Source: Lobosporangium transversale (Eukaryota > Mortierellomycota > Mortierellomycetes > Mortierellales > Mortierellaceae). From it: a DNA stretch of 64,000 nt. A program made the translations under genes and the position numbers. This document shows positions 9,953 through 22,854 of the stretch, piece after piece (within the stretch, counting starts at the first letter, position 1; each line of letters begins with the position of its first letter). The notes under the pieces are model-generated. The model was not told the origin of the DNA, searched no databases, and saw nothing but the letters and a program-made list of their open reading frames with translations. The stretch covers positions 124,001 through 188,000 of the forward strand of contig NW_019028991.1 of the NCBI RefSeq assembly GCF_002105155.1. The letters are read 5' to 3'.

Positions 9953-10545
9953 AAGAGAACTCAGCGAAACACAAAAAATTGTCATGAGTTTCCAGGCACA
10001 GTGACATGCTACGATTCTTTTTATGGCTGTGCTTCTTGTCGGCGATGAAATCTGTATGCTCACACATGGTGTGGCGTTATTTTTAGGCTGTAGTAGATTC
10101 ATTGCAAATGAGCTGAGGATTGCAAGCAAGGCTAAGTTAAAAAAAAAAAGCCGCATGATGTCAATTAAGATAAAACTGCGATCGATCTTTGGTACTGCAT
10201 AAATATTTATTATTTGTGGTGGAGTTATAATCCAAGTGTGAAAGGCTAACAAATTAAGGCGGATAAAATTTCGTCCATGCGACCTTTGGTTTCCATTCCA
10301 GGCTACAACAATGTTCCTTGGTCTGTGAGCCCTTTTTTTCAACACATGACAAAATATATACAAGTAAAAAAAAAAAGGCACATAGGCATATGTAGAAGTA
10401 GATGGGGGTCAATGATGCTTAAGGAACAGGAGAAAATGCCGGAGCAGGTACAGGTACCATCTAACGTGCTCTAGCCGTCAGTATAATATATAAGGAACAC
10501 ATTTTTAAGTTCCTTACAAGGAAATGATAATAAACCAAGTGCCGC

Positions 10546-10581
<36 letters not shown>

Positions 10582-10695
10582 AAAAGCCCGGTCATCAAAT
10601 TGTTCATGCTTGTTTTTATTGTACTCAGTTGAATGGGCTAGGCTGTTCCATGTTTAGTATTGATGTGCTGAGGCCCATTGATGACGGATCTTGCA
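9953..10695. other. Intergenic, no gene seen
   Basis: Mixed-composition DNA with short A runs and a poly-A tract at about 10550-10579. I see no convincing coding frame on either strand. Confidence 0.5.
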
Positions 10696-10703
10696 TATAA
10701 AAG
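10696..10703 (+). promoter_or_regulatory. TATA-box candidate upstream of the C2-domain gene
   Basis: TATAAAAG lies about 150 bp before the ATG at 10850, with pyrimidine-rich DNA between, consistent with a TATA-type promoter. Assigned by sequence only. Confidence 0.4.
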
Positions 10704-10849
10704 AGGTCACTTAATCCCTTTTTTTTAAAAAAAAATTTTCCTTTTTTCTTTACTTCCAATTTTCATTAATATCGCCTTCAACACTACTCATTCTATACTT
10801 CACATTAAAATAACAAAAGAACTCAAGCGGTCAACCAACATTGCTATCG

Positions 10850-11285
10850 ATGCCATCAAGACATTTATCACCCATGTTTACACATCTTCATAGAAAAGTT
10901 TCTGATCTTGTTCATGGCCGTAAGCAGGATGACGATGCTGCCCATGATGGTGATGTTCAAGACGCCAACTTGGTTCCCACTGATGATCCAGTTGCAAATG
11001 CTAATCCTTCCAACAATTGGGACTATACCATCGTTTTTCGGGGCGCCAAGGTAATATAGATCGTATCAGAATAACTGTTGTGAAGTTGATGGTCTTGATA
11101 TAAAGAAGTAAAGGGATGGCACACGACTCACTCTCGGAAAATTTTTTTTATTGAATCTAGGATCTACTTCGAGGCGACCTGTTAAGTTCTGATCCTTTTC
11201 TCGAGGCATACCTTGGACCACCAGAGGATAAAGAGTCGCTTTCGTTTGTGTAAGTCATTTCTTCCTCGTCTAATTATTCCTTTGG

Positions 11286-11322
<37 letters not shown>

Positions 11323-12650
11323 TCACAGCCTTTTTCTTTTTTTTTTTTTTTTTTTTTTTCTAACTCCTCTTCCATTTTTGTACACTACACTTTCTAAAAA
11401 AAAATTTTTTTTTTTTTAGCACTGGTGTCCAATGGTCGACTTTGAATCCAACTTGGGATGCAACTTGGCATCTGTTGAATGTTACAGATGGTATGCCGCT
11501 TCAGATCTTGGTGAAAGACAAGAACAAGATGGCAGCCGATACTGATCTTGGCAGAGCAGAACTGATCCTCGGATCCAAACTCGAAGGGACACGGGAACAT
11601 GTGCTTGATATCTGGCAATCTGATGACCGCAAGCATGGTCAAGTTTTGATACAGGTAAGATAAAAAAAATACCTCTTTGTTTTATTATTATTATTGTCGT
11701 TGTTGATCACTATTCCAAGTTCAACCAAGGAGAGGAACGCGCAGCAATAGTGACTCATGCAAAACATTCATACCAAAAAAAAAAAAAAAAAAAAAAAAAA
11801 TTAGACGATTGCTTCCCGAAGTGTTGGAAACTCTGCAGCTCTGGAGAAAGCATCCACTAGAGGCCCAGCTCGTTTCTCTCGCCACACCAGTTATGCTGCC
11901 GGTGTTTTGACACGGGAAAAGGCTTTTGAGTTCTACACCTACCGAGTTCGTCTTTATCATCTCTTTGAAGTCTTTGGAAATGATCCTCGGTTTTACCAAC
12001 ACTGGAACACGGAATATGATGCTGCCAAGCGCATCTTTGCAGACTCATTGGAGGGCCTTAACATCCGCAACGCATTGCATTCTCAACACTCATACCTCTA
12101 CCGTCACAGTCGCACGACTCTCTATGATCAATTGGAGACAGCAGATCATTTGGGTCAACTTTTGCATGGCGACCGCTTGAAAAAGGATCAAAATCTGGAC
12201 TTGAAGACGATCGTGTTTACATATTCGATTGTTCCAAAGGGCCTCTACTTTTCAGAAACGGGCACTGCTTTTTTCCAAGACTTCATGTCCAAGCATGCTA
12301 TGCACGCTAATCGAGCCACAGAGGTGATGTATTCTGGAGAGTTCCGTCTGTTCAGAGATCCGGACCATAATGATGATTGGACTCTATTGATTGATAACAA
12401 CTCTGGTACATATGGTCCTAAAAAGGAAGAGTTGTGGAAGGTACAGAGGGTCTTTGAGTTAAACTTCCCAGACTTGGTGGTCAGGGCTGTAGATAGAGAG
12501 GATCCCTATCTTCTGGAGATCAAGGAGGCGACCAAGCAAGCTGAAGCTATGCAGGCATCTCAACAGTCTCAAAGGTGGACACTTTTCGGTGGTATTAACA
12601 GCAAAACCGAAGAAACGATGCCACCAGCTGAGCATGTATGCGAGGTGTAA
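10850..12650 (+). CDS. C2-domain protein
   Basis: Four exons (10850-11050, 11161-11249, 11420-11654, 11805-12650) give about 456 residues; all introns are GT-AG and phases agree. Residues about 55-165 have the layout of a C2 domain: DYTIVFRGAK, GDLLSSDPFLEAYLG, a TLNPTWDATWHL strand typical of C2 (x-T-L-N-P-x-W), DKNKMAADTDLGRAEL and GQVLIQ. C2 domains bind phospholipids, often through Ca2+. The remaining 290 residues are well folded in appearance but I do not recognise the family; they contain VPKGLYFSETG and a TLLIDNNSGTYGPKKEEL block conserved-looking in style. The start at 10850 is the first ATG after the TATA candidate. No signal peptide or membrane span is seen, so a cytosolic, membrane-recruited protein is likely. 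Confidence 0.85.
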
Positions 12651-12735
12651 AAAAATAATAATATAATAAGTCATATACTGAGGATTATATTTATACCAAA
12701 ACAACAACAATAATGAGTACATTGCAATAAACAAC

Positions 12736-12771
<36 letters not shown>

Positions 12772-13643
12772 GTCTGGGACGAGTAAAAGTATTAGAAAAG
12801 TACTATTAGTACATTATTAAAAGCTATAAAGGCGAAAGTGTTATAGCGCATGAACCGATATTACAGGAAAAAACAGTACAGGGAAGGAAGGGGAGGAGAA
12901 GAGATTGAGAAGTTACATCGTTCAAGAGCTTATGGGATAGGGTGATCTGGATCCCTGCCCCGCAAAACAAACGCGTCTGTTGCTGTTGCTTTGTTTTGCT
13001 GCCTTTCTTGGTGGCTGATTTGGTCCGGAGCACGTGACATATAGAAAAAATTTTCAATAAAAACAATCCCAAAGCTTGACTCCACTTTCATCCTTACTTC
13101 TCTTTCACTATTTTTTTTTTTTTTTTCCCCTTCCCACTTGGTAAGTCTATCAACAGAACGCGTAGCGCGCAACATGGAACACACATGTACACTACACTAC
13201 ACCTATAAAGATATATGCATATGTATCTTTGTCCATATCTATATCCATATCCATGTCCACATACATAAACATCATTATTTACCGAAAGAAAATAAAAAAA
13301 AAAAAAAAAGAAAAAAGAGAAATAAGGCTCACGATGGTCTATAGTAATTTGCGTTTGATCTGGGCCTTGTTGCCGTGGGACCTCGCCGGGTCCTATATAG
13401 CGGTCTTGTGCTTTATGAAACCCCTACTTTGCTGAAGCCATTTTTTTTTTCTTTCTTTCTTTTCTTTTTATTTGGGTACCGTCATTTTTTTTTTTTTTTT
13501 TTTATATTGGATTTCTCACTAATGCTTATTCTTAAAAAAAAGATAGGATTTTTTTTTTTGTACACATCTCTGGACCCATAACGCGTTCTTATCAGTCGAT
13601 ATTAAATCAAGGTGGTAAGTCTTCATCCAGTTGTTAGAACAAA

Positions 13644-13674
<31 letters not shown>

Positions 13675-14158
13675 GAAAGTAAGCAATGATTAGAACGATG
13701 TTCGCTTACCTGAGAGCTTAGTTGCTATGCGGACCATACCATTTATACACCAAGATCTCTGAGTCTTACTTTCTCTTATTTGATAAAGTTGAAAAAAAAA
13801 AAGGCAGCGTTGGTTATGATATTTTGTCTAATCTCTCTTTCTTTTTTTTTATTACTGTTGTATTTGGTAACTAGAATTTGAGCATAGGTTGGTTACCTTT
13901 GTTTTTATTTTCTTTTAAAGAGATTAATGAGAATCATATTGCTTGCTAAAGAAAGAAATAAAATGATAAAAAAAAAAAAAAAAAAAAGGACGCCTGTGCC
14001 TTGTATGAACGTGTATATCTACGTGATCTCGAATGATGGATAAATGCTTTCTACTCATTTCAGCTCGATGAAAATAGTTCGAATTGATAATTGTTTTATG
14101 ACGTGTTCTAAATGAATGCTGCTTTATTTTTTTAATTTTTAATTTTTTATTTTTTTGT
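12651..14158. other. Convergent intergenic region, no gene seen
   Basis: Lies between the 3' ends of the C2-domain gene and the AGFG gene. It holds several T or A runs over 15 bases (12740-12768, 13110-13126, 13491-13504, 13646-13670, 13968-13987) and a (CATATC/CATATG)-like repeat near 13206-13265. No credible coding frame. Confidence 0.5.
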
Positions 14159-17100
14159 CTACATATTGAGTGAGAAGGGATTTGAAAACGATGCTGATGG
14201 GTTCGATGTTGATGCGGCAGAAGTTGAGAATGGATCCAAGTCATCAATCGAAGGGTATTTTGCAGTGGCAGCCGTGGTTAAAGGCTTCGTCCACTGTCCA
14301 AACATATCATTCACATTATTATTGTTGTTATTGCTACTAAAGGTAGATGCAGGGGCCGTCATGGATCGAGGAGTGTTCGACAAAGAGAATGCAGATTCAA
14401 AGTTTGCGCTTGATGGATAGGCAGAGGCTGCTGCTGTTAGTATTGTTGTTGTTGCCGTATGTACTCATCAAATTTTGAGGCTGTTGCTGCTGTCCTCCAG
14501 TCATTGCGAAAGGATTGGGAGACCTGGTTCCGGTGGAGTTGAGTCCGATGCTTGAAAAGTAATCCTGAGCCTGTTGCTGCATTCTGCCAAACGGGTCAAT
14601 CAAGGATGCTTGCGTTTGGAATGGTTGTGAGGCCATTGTTGGGGCATGCTGCTGCTTTGCAAACATGGCAAAAGGATTGCTTTGTTGTCCTGCACTGTTG
14701 CTGTTGCTATCATTGTTTACAGTTGCTGCTGGAGCAGATTGAGGATAATCAGGCATAAAAGCTCTCTGAAGTTGCGGCATCTGCTGCTTACTGAACGGAT
14801 TGGATCCTCCGGTTGACTGCGGTGATAATGAAGCCGAAGCCGAAGCCGAAGTAGTTGAAAACGCAAGTGTGGGTGACAAAGATGATGATGGTGTACCATG
14901 GATACTTGAATTTGAAAGGCTTGACATTGAAGCTGTTTGATGCTGACCATGGCTCAGAACAGACAAGTAGTCATCAAATGATTTTGTACCTGTGATAGAT
15001 CCAGCTCCAATGCCTGCCACAGCAGGGCCTAGTGATGAGGTCATAGTTGAGCTGTAATCCAATCCTTGCAATGGGTTCTGTGGCTGTGCTACTTTTGACA
15101 AGGAAAATGGGTCATCATTCAATGAAGCCAATGCGTTTTGAGTGTTGGAGGACGAGGTTATTGGGAGCGTATTGAAAACATTCCTTGACTGAGAAAGCAT
15201 GGATGTTTGTGAGGGTGGGGCATGGGCAGATGTGAATGTGGGAGGGAGATGTGAACTACTATTGTTGCTACCTGTGGGTGACTGAGGTGAACTCATATGC
15301 ATATTGTTGAATGAGCTTGTCATAAGCGAGAATGGATCAGCTGTAGGATCGAGTGCTGCGGGTGTCGCCACAAATGTTGGTGCTGTTGATCCTGATCCAA
15401 AGACAGAAGAATGATAATTTTGAGAGAAGTCCCCTGCCCCTGTCTCTGCTCTTGTCGCTGCTCCTGCTCCTGATGTGTTTCCACCAGTCATTAGACTGGC
15501 AAAAGTATCGAATGATCCAAGGGATTGTTGTTGTTGTTGCTGTTGCTGGTGGAACTGATCTTGCTGATCCTGTTGATATTGTTGCTGTTGATGGTAATAA
15601 TACTGCTGTTGCTGGTGTTGTTGTTGTTGTGTATTCTTTGATCCCACAGCATTGAAGGGACTGGACGCTGCGCTTGAGAGATTGGTTGACTTTGAAATAG
15701 TAGATCCGCTGTCCGAGCTGATAGTTGAGGACTTTCTGCTCAAGGTCTTTTCAGGCACTGCAGGCGCAGATATAATCATGTTCTATTAGAGAGTTAGAAG
15801 ATAATGCAGATTCGGGTTAAAAATAGGTTAGGGAATTAGTAAAATTTAACATGATCGCTGTGTTCACACATTAATTCCATTTGATGATGAATTTGTGGAG
15901 CTCACAAAATAAAATAAATTACTATGCTTTTTGACCTACTAAATTATCAACGCTCTGGCTTTTCGTCACAGCTCGGACACGGTCCGGAACAGCAAGTCCG
16001 CTAGAACTGGTGTTAGGCGCTGAGGGATTTTGTGGGCTAGTGAAGTGAGGCTCAGAAGCATTGTTGTTGGCGCTGGTGCCTCCGTTGGGATCCTGATACC
16101 ATTGTTTCTTGACATATTTGGCTCTCATGAATTGACGGACTTCGTCCACCTCATGTGCATCTGGTTCTGGGTATTCTCGCCAGGACCATGTTGCCAACCA
16201 AATGCTCTTGGCGACCTAGATGTGTCACAAAGAGGATTCAAAGAACAAACGAGGACATTAATACAAAGATGGAGAAGGCAAGATGGTATATCATATCATG
16301 CGAAGGAAATGAAAAATAATAAACAAAGTTAATGGATCCAAATGCTCCATCGTTTCTTGTTGGAGTTTGATGTGATCCTCCTCTTATCAAGTGGTGGGCT
16401 CACATCCTCGTTTCTTGCTTCGTATCCAGAAACTGTTGCGTATTGCTCCAAAAGAAAGGCAAGGCTATTGTATTTTTGCCGTTTGATTGCCAGACCTAGT
16501 TCCTCTTTGCTCTCTTCGTCTCTGTCTCTCTTTCTCCCTGAATCTCAGTGATGTTGTGAGCAGGGTAGTATGAAGAAAAATAAATTATAGTGTGTTTTTG
16601 TGTGGATAAAATGGAAAAGTAAGTGCGCATTGACAGGAAAGAAGAGTTTTGTTTGTTGATTCGTTTTTTGTTAAAAAAGACTGGTTGTTGTGAAAAGCGT
16701 ATTTTTTCCTGTGCAGTGTTGATTTGTCCTGAAGTCTTGTCATCCTTCAGAGATTTGTTTACACGATGCATGCATGTGGATTGTTTTATAATATCGTGTG
16801 GTCTTACCCCATTGCCCCCCTTTTGCAGACCAGAAACCTCCTCGGGAGTGAAGGTGGACGCTGAAATAGACTTGACCCTGTGATTGAGTTCACGGCTACC
16901 GACAGTGTATAATTTTTTTTTTTTTTAAAAAAACAAACAAACAAACACGCAATGATGATGGGAATAGATAGCCAGAGGAGGTAAGTGCGAGGTGAGTAAA
17001 GATGGAGCAGAAATTCAGTTTTTCAAACAGATTGATTTGGGACAGATGTTACAGGAAGTGTACATGCAACATGGATTAGATGAATGTGTAGGATTAAATC

Positions 17101-17534
17101 AAGGAAAATGAAATACATACTGCAAACCAGAACATTTCTCGCAGATGAATGTATTGTTGAACAGATTAGCATAGACATTGACCTATCAAAAGAGGAAAAA
17201 GAGAATTAAGGTATTTAGTGTCCGATATCGCTTCTGTGTTTGTAAATTGCTGTTATTAGGTGTTGAGTGTTTCATTTTGATACCTTGGATGGGCAGTCGA
17301 AGCACTTTTTATTCTCTGGCAACTTTAGGAGACCAGACAAGATCCTAAGCCATGAAATGAATTTTTTTTATAAAAAAAAAAAAAAGAAATGTAATGGAAT
17401 GGCAAAATGGTTGTGTAGAGATGGAATGCAATGTTAAATGTCGAACGGTCAGTTTTTGAAAAACAAACATTGTAAAGAAAGAGATAGAGGAATTGGCTGT
17501 ACCTGGAGTGTTTTTCATCAAGTCGTCGTGACAT
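14159..17534 (-). CDS. AGFG/Hrb-type ArfGAP with NPF motifs
   Basis: Exons 17534-17503, 17344-17284, 17182-17121, 16895-16808, 16215-15940 and 15782-14159. The N-terminal 115 residues form an ArfGAP zinc finger: CFDC, 16 residues, CEKC (CX2CX16CX2C), then LHREL, HRVKSISASTFTPEEV, and IWLATWS. The HRVKSIS block and the FMRAKYVKKQWY block resemble animal AGFG1/Hrb more than SMAP or Age2. The long C-terminal tail is Ser/Gln/Asn-rich with a Gln tract (about 15520-15640) and NPF motifs (NPFSKQQ, NPFAMFAKQ, NPFAMTGGQ, NPFSLNM), the EH-domain ligand of endocytic adaptors. Role: GTPase activation on Arf and clathrin/EH-linked vesicle sorting, by family. The reading frame shifts once near 14430-14464, explained by one indel in a CAG run or by a 31-37-nt intron (GTACAT to CAG). 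The gene is divergent from SCYL2. Confidence 0.85.
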
Positions 17535-18118
17535 GATCGGTTGTCAAATGCGATAGAGTAGCACCGAAGGAAAGAGAAGAGAGAAAAGAGAAAAGGGAAA
17601 AGGGAAAAGGGAAAAGGGAAAAGGGAAAAGGGAAAAGAGGAAAGAGGAGGGAGGAAAGAGGAAAGAAGAAGGAAGCAGAAAGAGTAAAATTGATGAAAAG
17701 GTAAAGACGGAAGAGAAAGAGACGATAATGCTATCATTGCTTTCATAACTTAATGTATTTCCAGTCATGTATTAAGTACAAATCTCAAGAGCATGAGCAT
17801 GGGCGAGAAAAGTCTGTTTGGTTACAGTAAAGTGATCTGTGTCCATGCCAGATATTTTATTTTCCTGTCATCTCTCTCTTTTTTTTTTTTTTTTTTTTTT
17901 TTTTGCATCCTTTTTGCTCAACCGTCTTTCATTCTCCAACCTTTATATTTCCCTTTACTCTTTATTTTTTTTTTTTTACGACACAGCACAGTCAACAAAC
18001 GATCATATTCATCACTGTCATCATTATTCTCATCAATTAATTCCTCATTACTCTCGACATATAACAGCATTCTTTCCATACTCACAAACGCACCAACCTC
18101 TTTCCGTCACTTGAAACC
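17535..18118. promoter_or_regulatory. Divergent promoter region AGFG / SCYL2
   Basis: A 584-bp interval between two divergent start codons. It contains six GGG tracts each followed by AAAA at 17595-17636, poly-T at 17881-17904 and a TA-rich block near 17965-18065. Regulatory elements are not otherwise resolvable from sequence. Confidence 0.5.
17588..17640. repeat. (GGGAAAA)6 tandem repeat, potential G-quadruplex
   Basis: GGG occurs at 17595, 17602, 17609, 17616, 17623 and 17630 with 4-nt A loops on the plus strand. Four or more such tracts meet the usual G3 loop<8 quadruplex rule. It lies about 60 bp upstream of the AGFG ATG, so the AGFG 5' UTR would carry the pyrimidine strand. Confidence 0.7.
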
Positions 18119-20695
18119 ATGGGAAACGCCATCACCAAAAACTATGAAGGTGTGGTTACGACTTTTCTCTACAATCATTCATGGTTGCTGACACAATTGA
18201 ACTCATCGTACAAAAAACCGTTTTTTTTTTTTTTTTTTTTCCTCCTTCATTCTTCAGTGGGCGGACAAATTGCCAGTGCAGGATTATGGAAGATCCATCG
18301 AGGCACCAAACGCACTACAGGACAAGAAGTCGCTGTATTCGTATCAACTCTGTCTTTCTTTAGTTCTTCCCAATTTTCCTCACCCGATATGTCGAGTGAA
18401 AGAAAAAAGAAAAAAGAAAAAAAAGGACTTTAGCACAAGGAGATCTCTGTACTATTCATACTGTTTTTTTTGCGTGGATGTTGTTGGTTGTTGATGTTCG
18501 TCTCTGTTTGGTCCTTTTATGCGTTGATTTGCTATTATGTCTCTTCCAAACAACAGTTCTTGGCACAATGATGCCACTATATATTCCTTGACTTCGTGTC
18601 TTGTTGTGTTGTTGCTCTTCTTTCTCTCTATATATTGATAGATCTTCGAAAAGAACATTGTCGAAACTATCAACTCATTGCGGAGACAAGTACCATCTAA
18701 ACGCGATCAGGAACGCGTCTACGAGTTTTTAAAGAAAGAGGTATGAACTGTTAACATGGCGTTTTTTTTTTTTTTTTTTTTCTAATACAATTTTCAATCT
18801 CTGTTTATAGGCAAGTCAATTGGCACGACTGCGACATCCTTGTATGCTGGAGGTTGTAGAGCCAGTCGATGAATCGCGAACTGCCATCGCCTTTGCAACA
18901 GAACCTATTTTTGCATCTCTCTCCAATCTGCTTGGCAATTATGAAAACTTACCGTCTGTGTCAGAAGACATCCGCAAATTTGAACTTGACGAACTCGAGG
19001 TATACAAAGCAGAGTAGCACACAAATATGCGTTACCATGGAAGACAATCAAATCTGGATGTTCAGGATGACGACTTCTCATCAGTGCAATGGGTCGCTTT
19101 ATATCTTATAGATGCAAAAAGGACTTTTACAGCTTGGAAAGGGATTACAATTCTGTCATAACGACGCCAAGATCGTTCACGGAAACTTGATACCAGAAGC
19201 CATTTTTCTAAACGCGAAGGGTGACTGGAAGATCGCAGGGTAATATGACATTAGATCCAAGGGTGTCTGAGTGATCAGACGGCCATATTAATACGCGCCG
19301 AACGAAAATGATAAGAACTATCTTGCTCAACATTTTTCTCTTTTTTCTTTTTCTTTCTTTCTTTCTTTCTTCATCCAGATTTGGGTTCAGCACCTTCTTA
19401 TCACCAGATCCAAATATTCCCACACATGTTGAGTATTGGAATTATGATCATGAGCTTCACCCATATTGTCAAAGGGACCTCAACTATCAAGCACCAGAAT
19501 ATGTACTGGACCGGAAGCTAGATCCTTCAAATGACATGTTTGGCATTGGATGTTTGGCATACTCGGTGCTTAACAAGGGATCACCTCTGCTTCAAACACA
19601 CGGAAATCTCAATACTTATCGCCAACAAATTGAAAGGATTGGTCAGCAGCGATATGAAAAGTTCCCCGCACATCTTGCAGGTAGGTATATATCCGCCCTG
19701 TCATTCCATACAAGCTAGTTCATATAACCATCAGGTTGTCTCATAGCATCATTCTACATGACTATAGATGCTATGACACGGCTTATCACGAGAGATCCCA
19801 GTATGAGAATGAACGCCATTGAATTTCAATCCAGCAAGTTTTTCGACAATATTCTTGTTTCGACCATGAAATACATGGAAAGCTTTGCAGAAAAGACCAG
19901 AGACGACAAGGGTCAATTTATGAAGGGTCTGCTTCGTGTGTTGTCTCAGTTCCCAGAACGCGTTCTGTATAGGAAGGTATGTAATATCGCCCCCGTACTG
20001 AAAGAGCTGTTTAGCTTGTTATCACCTACTCTAACAGTGATTTATGTGATTCATTAGATTTTGCCGGCTCTTCTGGATGAGCTTAAGGATCATGCCCTGC
20101 TACCATATACCCTTCCCAACGTGTTCTACATTGTTCAGAAGATGACCCCAAAAGAGTTTGAGGAGAGAGTCCTTCCATCTCTCAAACCGATCTTCTTGGT
20201 TCGGGAACCTATGCAGAATCTGTTGACATTGCTGGAGAAGATTGAGCTGTTACATCAGAAGGCAAGTGGGCAGGTCTTTAAGGAAGAGATCATGCCCCTT
20301 GTTTACTGTGCTTTAGAGCCCAAAAACCCACCTTCCGTTCAGGAGAAGGCTCTTAAGACAGTACCGGGAATCATGGAGGCACTAGACTATACGACTGTCA
20401 AGGCGTCGCTGTTTCCTAGGATCGCTGTAGGTTTACTAAATGTCATTATAACTCAACAGCTTTTATTCGTCAATGGCTATATCTTCAATATTCATTTTTA
20501 TCTGAGGCTTCTCTGTAATAGACTCTTTTCGCACAAACTACTACCCTATCTGTCAAGGTGAACACGTTACTTTGTTTCCTCACCATCATGAAGATCTTGG
20601 ACAAGTTCACTATTACTGAAAAGTTGATTCCATTGCTGCGTAATATTAAAACCCGGGAAATTAATGTCACGGTAAGCTAGAAACTAATGTTGTTA

Positions 20696-20726
<31 letters not shown>

Positions 20727-22131
20727 CTGTGAATCTCTCTGAACTTTTCCCGTCAATGAATGATAATAGATGGCCACTCTTCAAGTATATCAGGAAATGG
20801 GTAAATATATGGACAAAGAAGTGATTGGAAACAACATTATTCCACATTTGTGGCATTTGGCTCTTGGACCGAATTTAAAAGTGGAGCAGGTATAAATCTT
20901 CAGGTTTTTATTATAATTATGTAGTAGTTGAACTTGACTACTGATAGCTTAATCAATTATTGGTATGTTATGTCTATTTGTTATTTATTTTCTATTTTTT
21001 CTATTTTGTAATTTAAAACCGTACCAATTAGTTCGAAACATTCATGGCGGCGATTCAGGAGCTCACGACCAAAGTACACCAGCAGCACTTGCGCCATCTT
21101 CAGGATTTGAAAAAGCTTGAGGACCAGACTAAGAACTTTGCTGCAAGTTCGAATCCGAGTGTAACAGCAAACGGCGGAGATACAACGCTGAACGACTTTG
21201 AAAAGCTTGTTGGGGGCGGGATGGGCCCATCTTCGGGCGCTACGACGCCTAGTTCAAATCATGCATCGTCTTCCGAAAATCCGTTCAAGATTGCATCGGA
21301 CAATCCTTTCTCGCCCAGTAGTTCAAAGAGCTCTTCATTGGATATGTTTGGAGAAATGGTAAGTATGGTAACTTTTAGATTGCTATGTCTAGGTAGCATA
21401 ATACGTGTTTACATTTATTAAGCTATATTACATTTCTGCTCTGATCTTTTCAGGCTGCTTCTCTTCCTTCAACCCCCTCAAACCCAATATCATTCAGCTC
21501 TAATACTCCTGTCATGAAACCAGCGACGACTAGCATGTTTGGAGCTGTTTCGGCTGATCATTCATTAGCGATGAGCAATTATAGTGGCTCACGACCATTG
21601 ACCCCAACAACAGCCAACCAGGCCTCCACCCCAACAGCAGCGACATCCTCGTTCTCTATACCCCCTCTTAACAAGACACTTTCTAGCTCGTCCACCTCGA
21701 GCTACACGTCTACAACATCCACACGCCCACCGTTCTCTCAGCCACAGCAAAAGCCTGCTGGTACGCCACCATTGTCTCATACCTTAGGAAACTTGTCTTC
21801 GTCTTCTTCGGCCTTTGGAGGGTTCCAATCTGCTTCATCCATGTCTCAAACAATTCAGCCGATGGCAGCAAACAACACTGGTGGATTCCAATCGAATGGG
21901 GTTGGTAACAGCAGCATGGGATTTGGTATGGGTGTGATGACATCGACGCCAGCTTTGACACCCACTCGTCCAGCTTCAGGAACAGGGATGGCGCCAATGA
22001 AGCCTATGGTGCCCATGATGCCATTGCAACCCACAAATACAAACAACTCGGCTAACAAATTCGGACAGAGCAACATGTCACAGCACAAAGGCAAGAATTC
22101 GGACTTAGGCATGTTTGACCCCTTTTCATAA
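18119..22131 (+). CDS. SCYL2: SCYL2-type pseudokinase with HEAT region and NPF/DPF tail
   Basis: Twelve exons: 18119-18149, 18258-18340, 18642-18740, 18811-18999, 19112-19239, 19379-19680, 19768-19976, 20058-20426, 20522-20671, 20770-20889, 21032-21358, 21454-22131; about 894 residues with all phases consistent. The N-terminal kinase fold is catalytically broken: VAV is followed by FIF with no VAIK-type Lys, the catalytic loop reads VHGNLIPEAIF (HGN for HRD), and the DFG site reads GFG. RRDL-like YQAPEYVLD and DMFGIGCLAY follow. Residues about 330-620 are alpha-helical HEAT-like repeats (QFPERVLYRKILPALLDEL). The tail is Ser/Thr/Pro-rich with ENPFK, DNPFS and a terminal DPFS, motifs that bind EH and AP2 appendage domains. 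SCYL2 proteins act in clathrin coats at the TGN and endosomes. An AATAAA lies at about 22175. Confidence 0.88.
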
Positions 22132-22821
22132 AGAATATTTGATGGCATTACTCCATGCAACAAAGCATAATAACAATAAAGAACATGGCCTGAGATATTT
22201 AAATTAGAACTGATTATTGAAATAAGAATGATATAACGTTGGTGAGAAAAAAGACACGCAGTTCCTATCCGAGATAACAGAATAAGTTTAAAAAGTTTAT
22301 CGGCGAATCAGCCAGTAAGGTGGCAATTGCACGCACAAGCACCCTTTTACCCCTATTTTTTTAAAAAAAACGTTTAGGCAGGTGAACCTTTTTACTCCTT
22401 TTTTTTTTTTTTGTGGTACTGGGTGTGGTCTGTTATTGGCGTACAAAAGAGGGAAAAAAAGGAGAGTGTGTAATGTTGAAGACAAGGACGCGTCTGAAAA
22501 ATCAATCAGGAACAAGGAGTAAGCGACCAACCAGGTCACAATGGCATGGTCAGGGGTGGGCTGCATGTGTTTTACAAACATTATGTGATTATTTAATAGA
22601 TGTAAAAGTATGTGTATATAAACACAATTGAAATAATGGACTACAGTATTAATGCTAATGCCATCCATCATCCGCAAGAAACGAGGCCATTGAGGAGGCT
22701 AATAATGTCCATGGGTAATAGAGTAAACAAAACATAAAATATGGAGTCTTTTTTTTTTTTTTTTTTTTTCTTTCTTTTTTTCTTTTTTTTTTTTTTTGGT
22801 CTTTTTGTCTTTCTTTCTTTC

Positions 22822-22854
<33 letters not shown>

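Noticed and set aside
10550..10579. Poly-A as a retrotransposon tail
   Set aside because: Homopolymers of this kind occur everywhere in the window and no retroelement body or target duplication is next to it.
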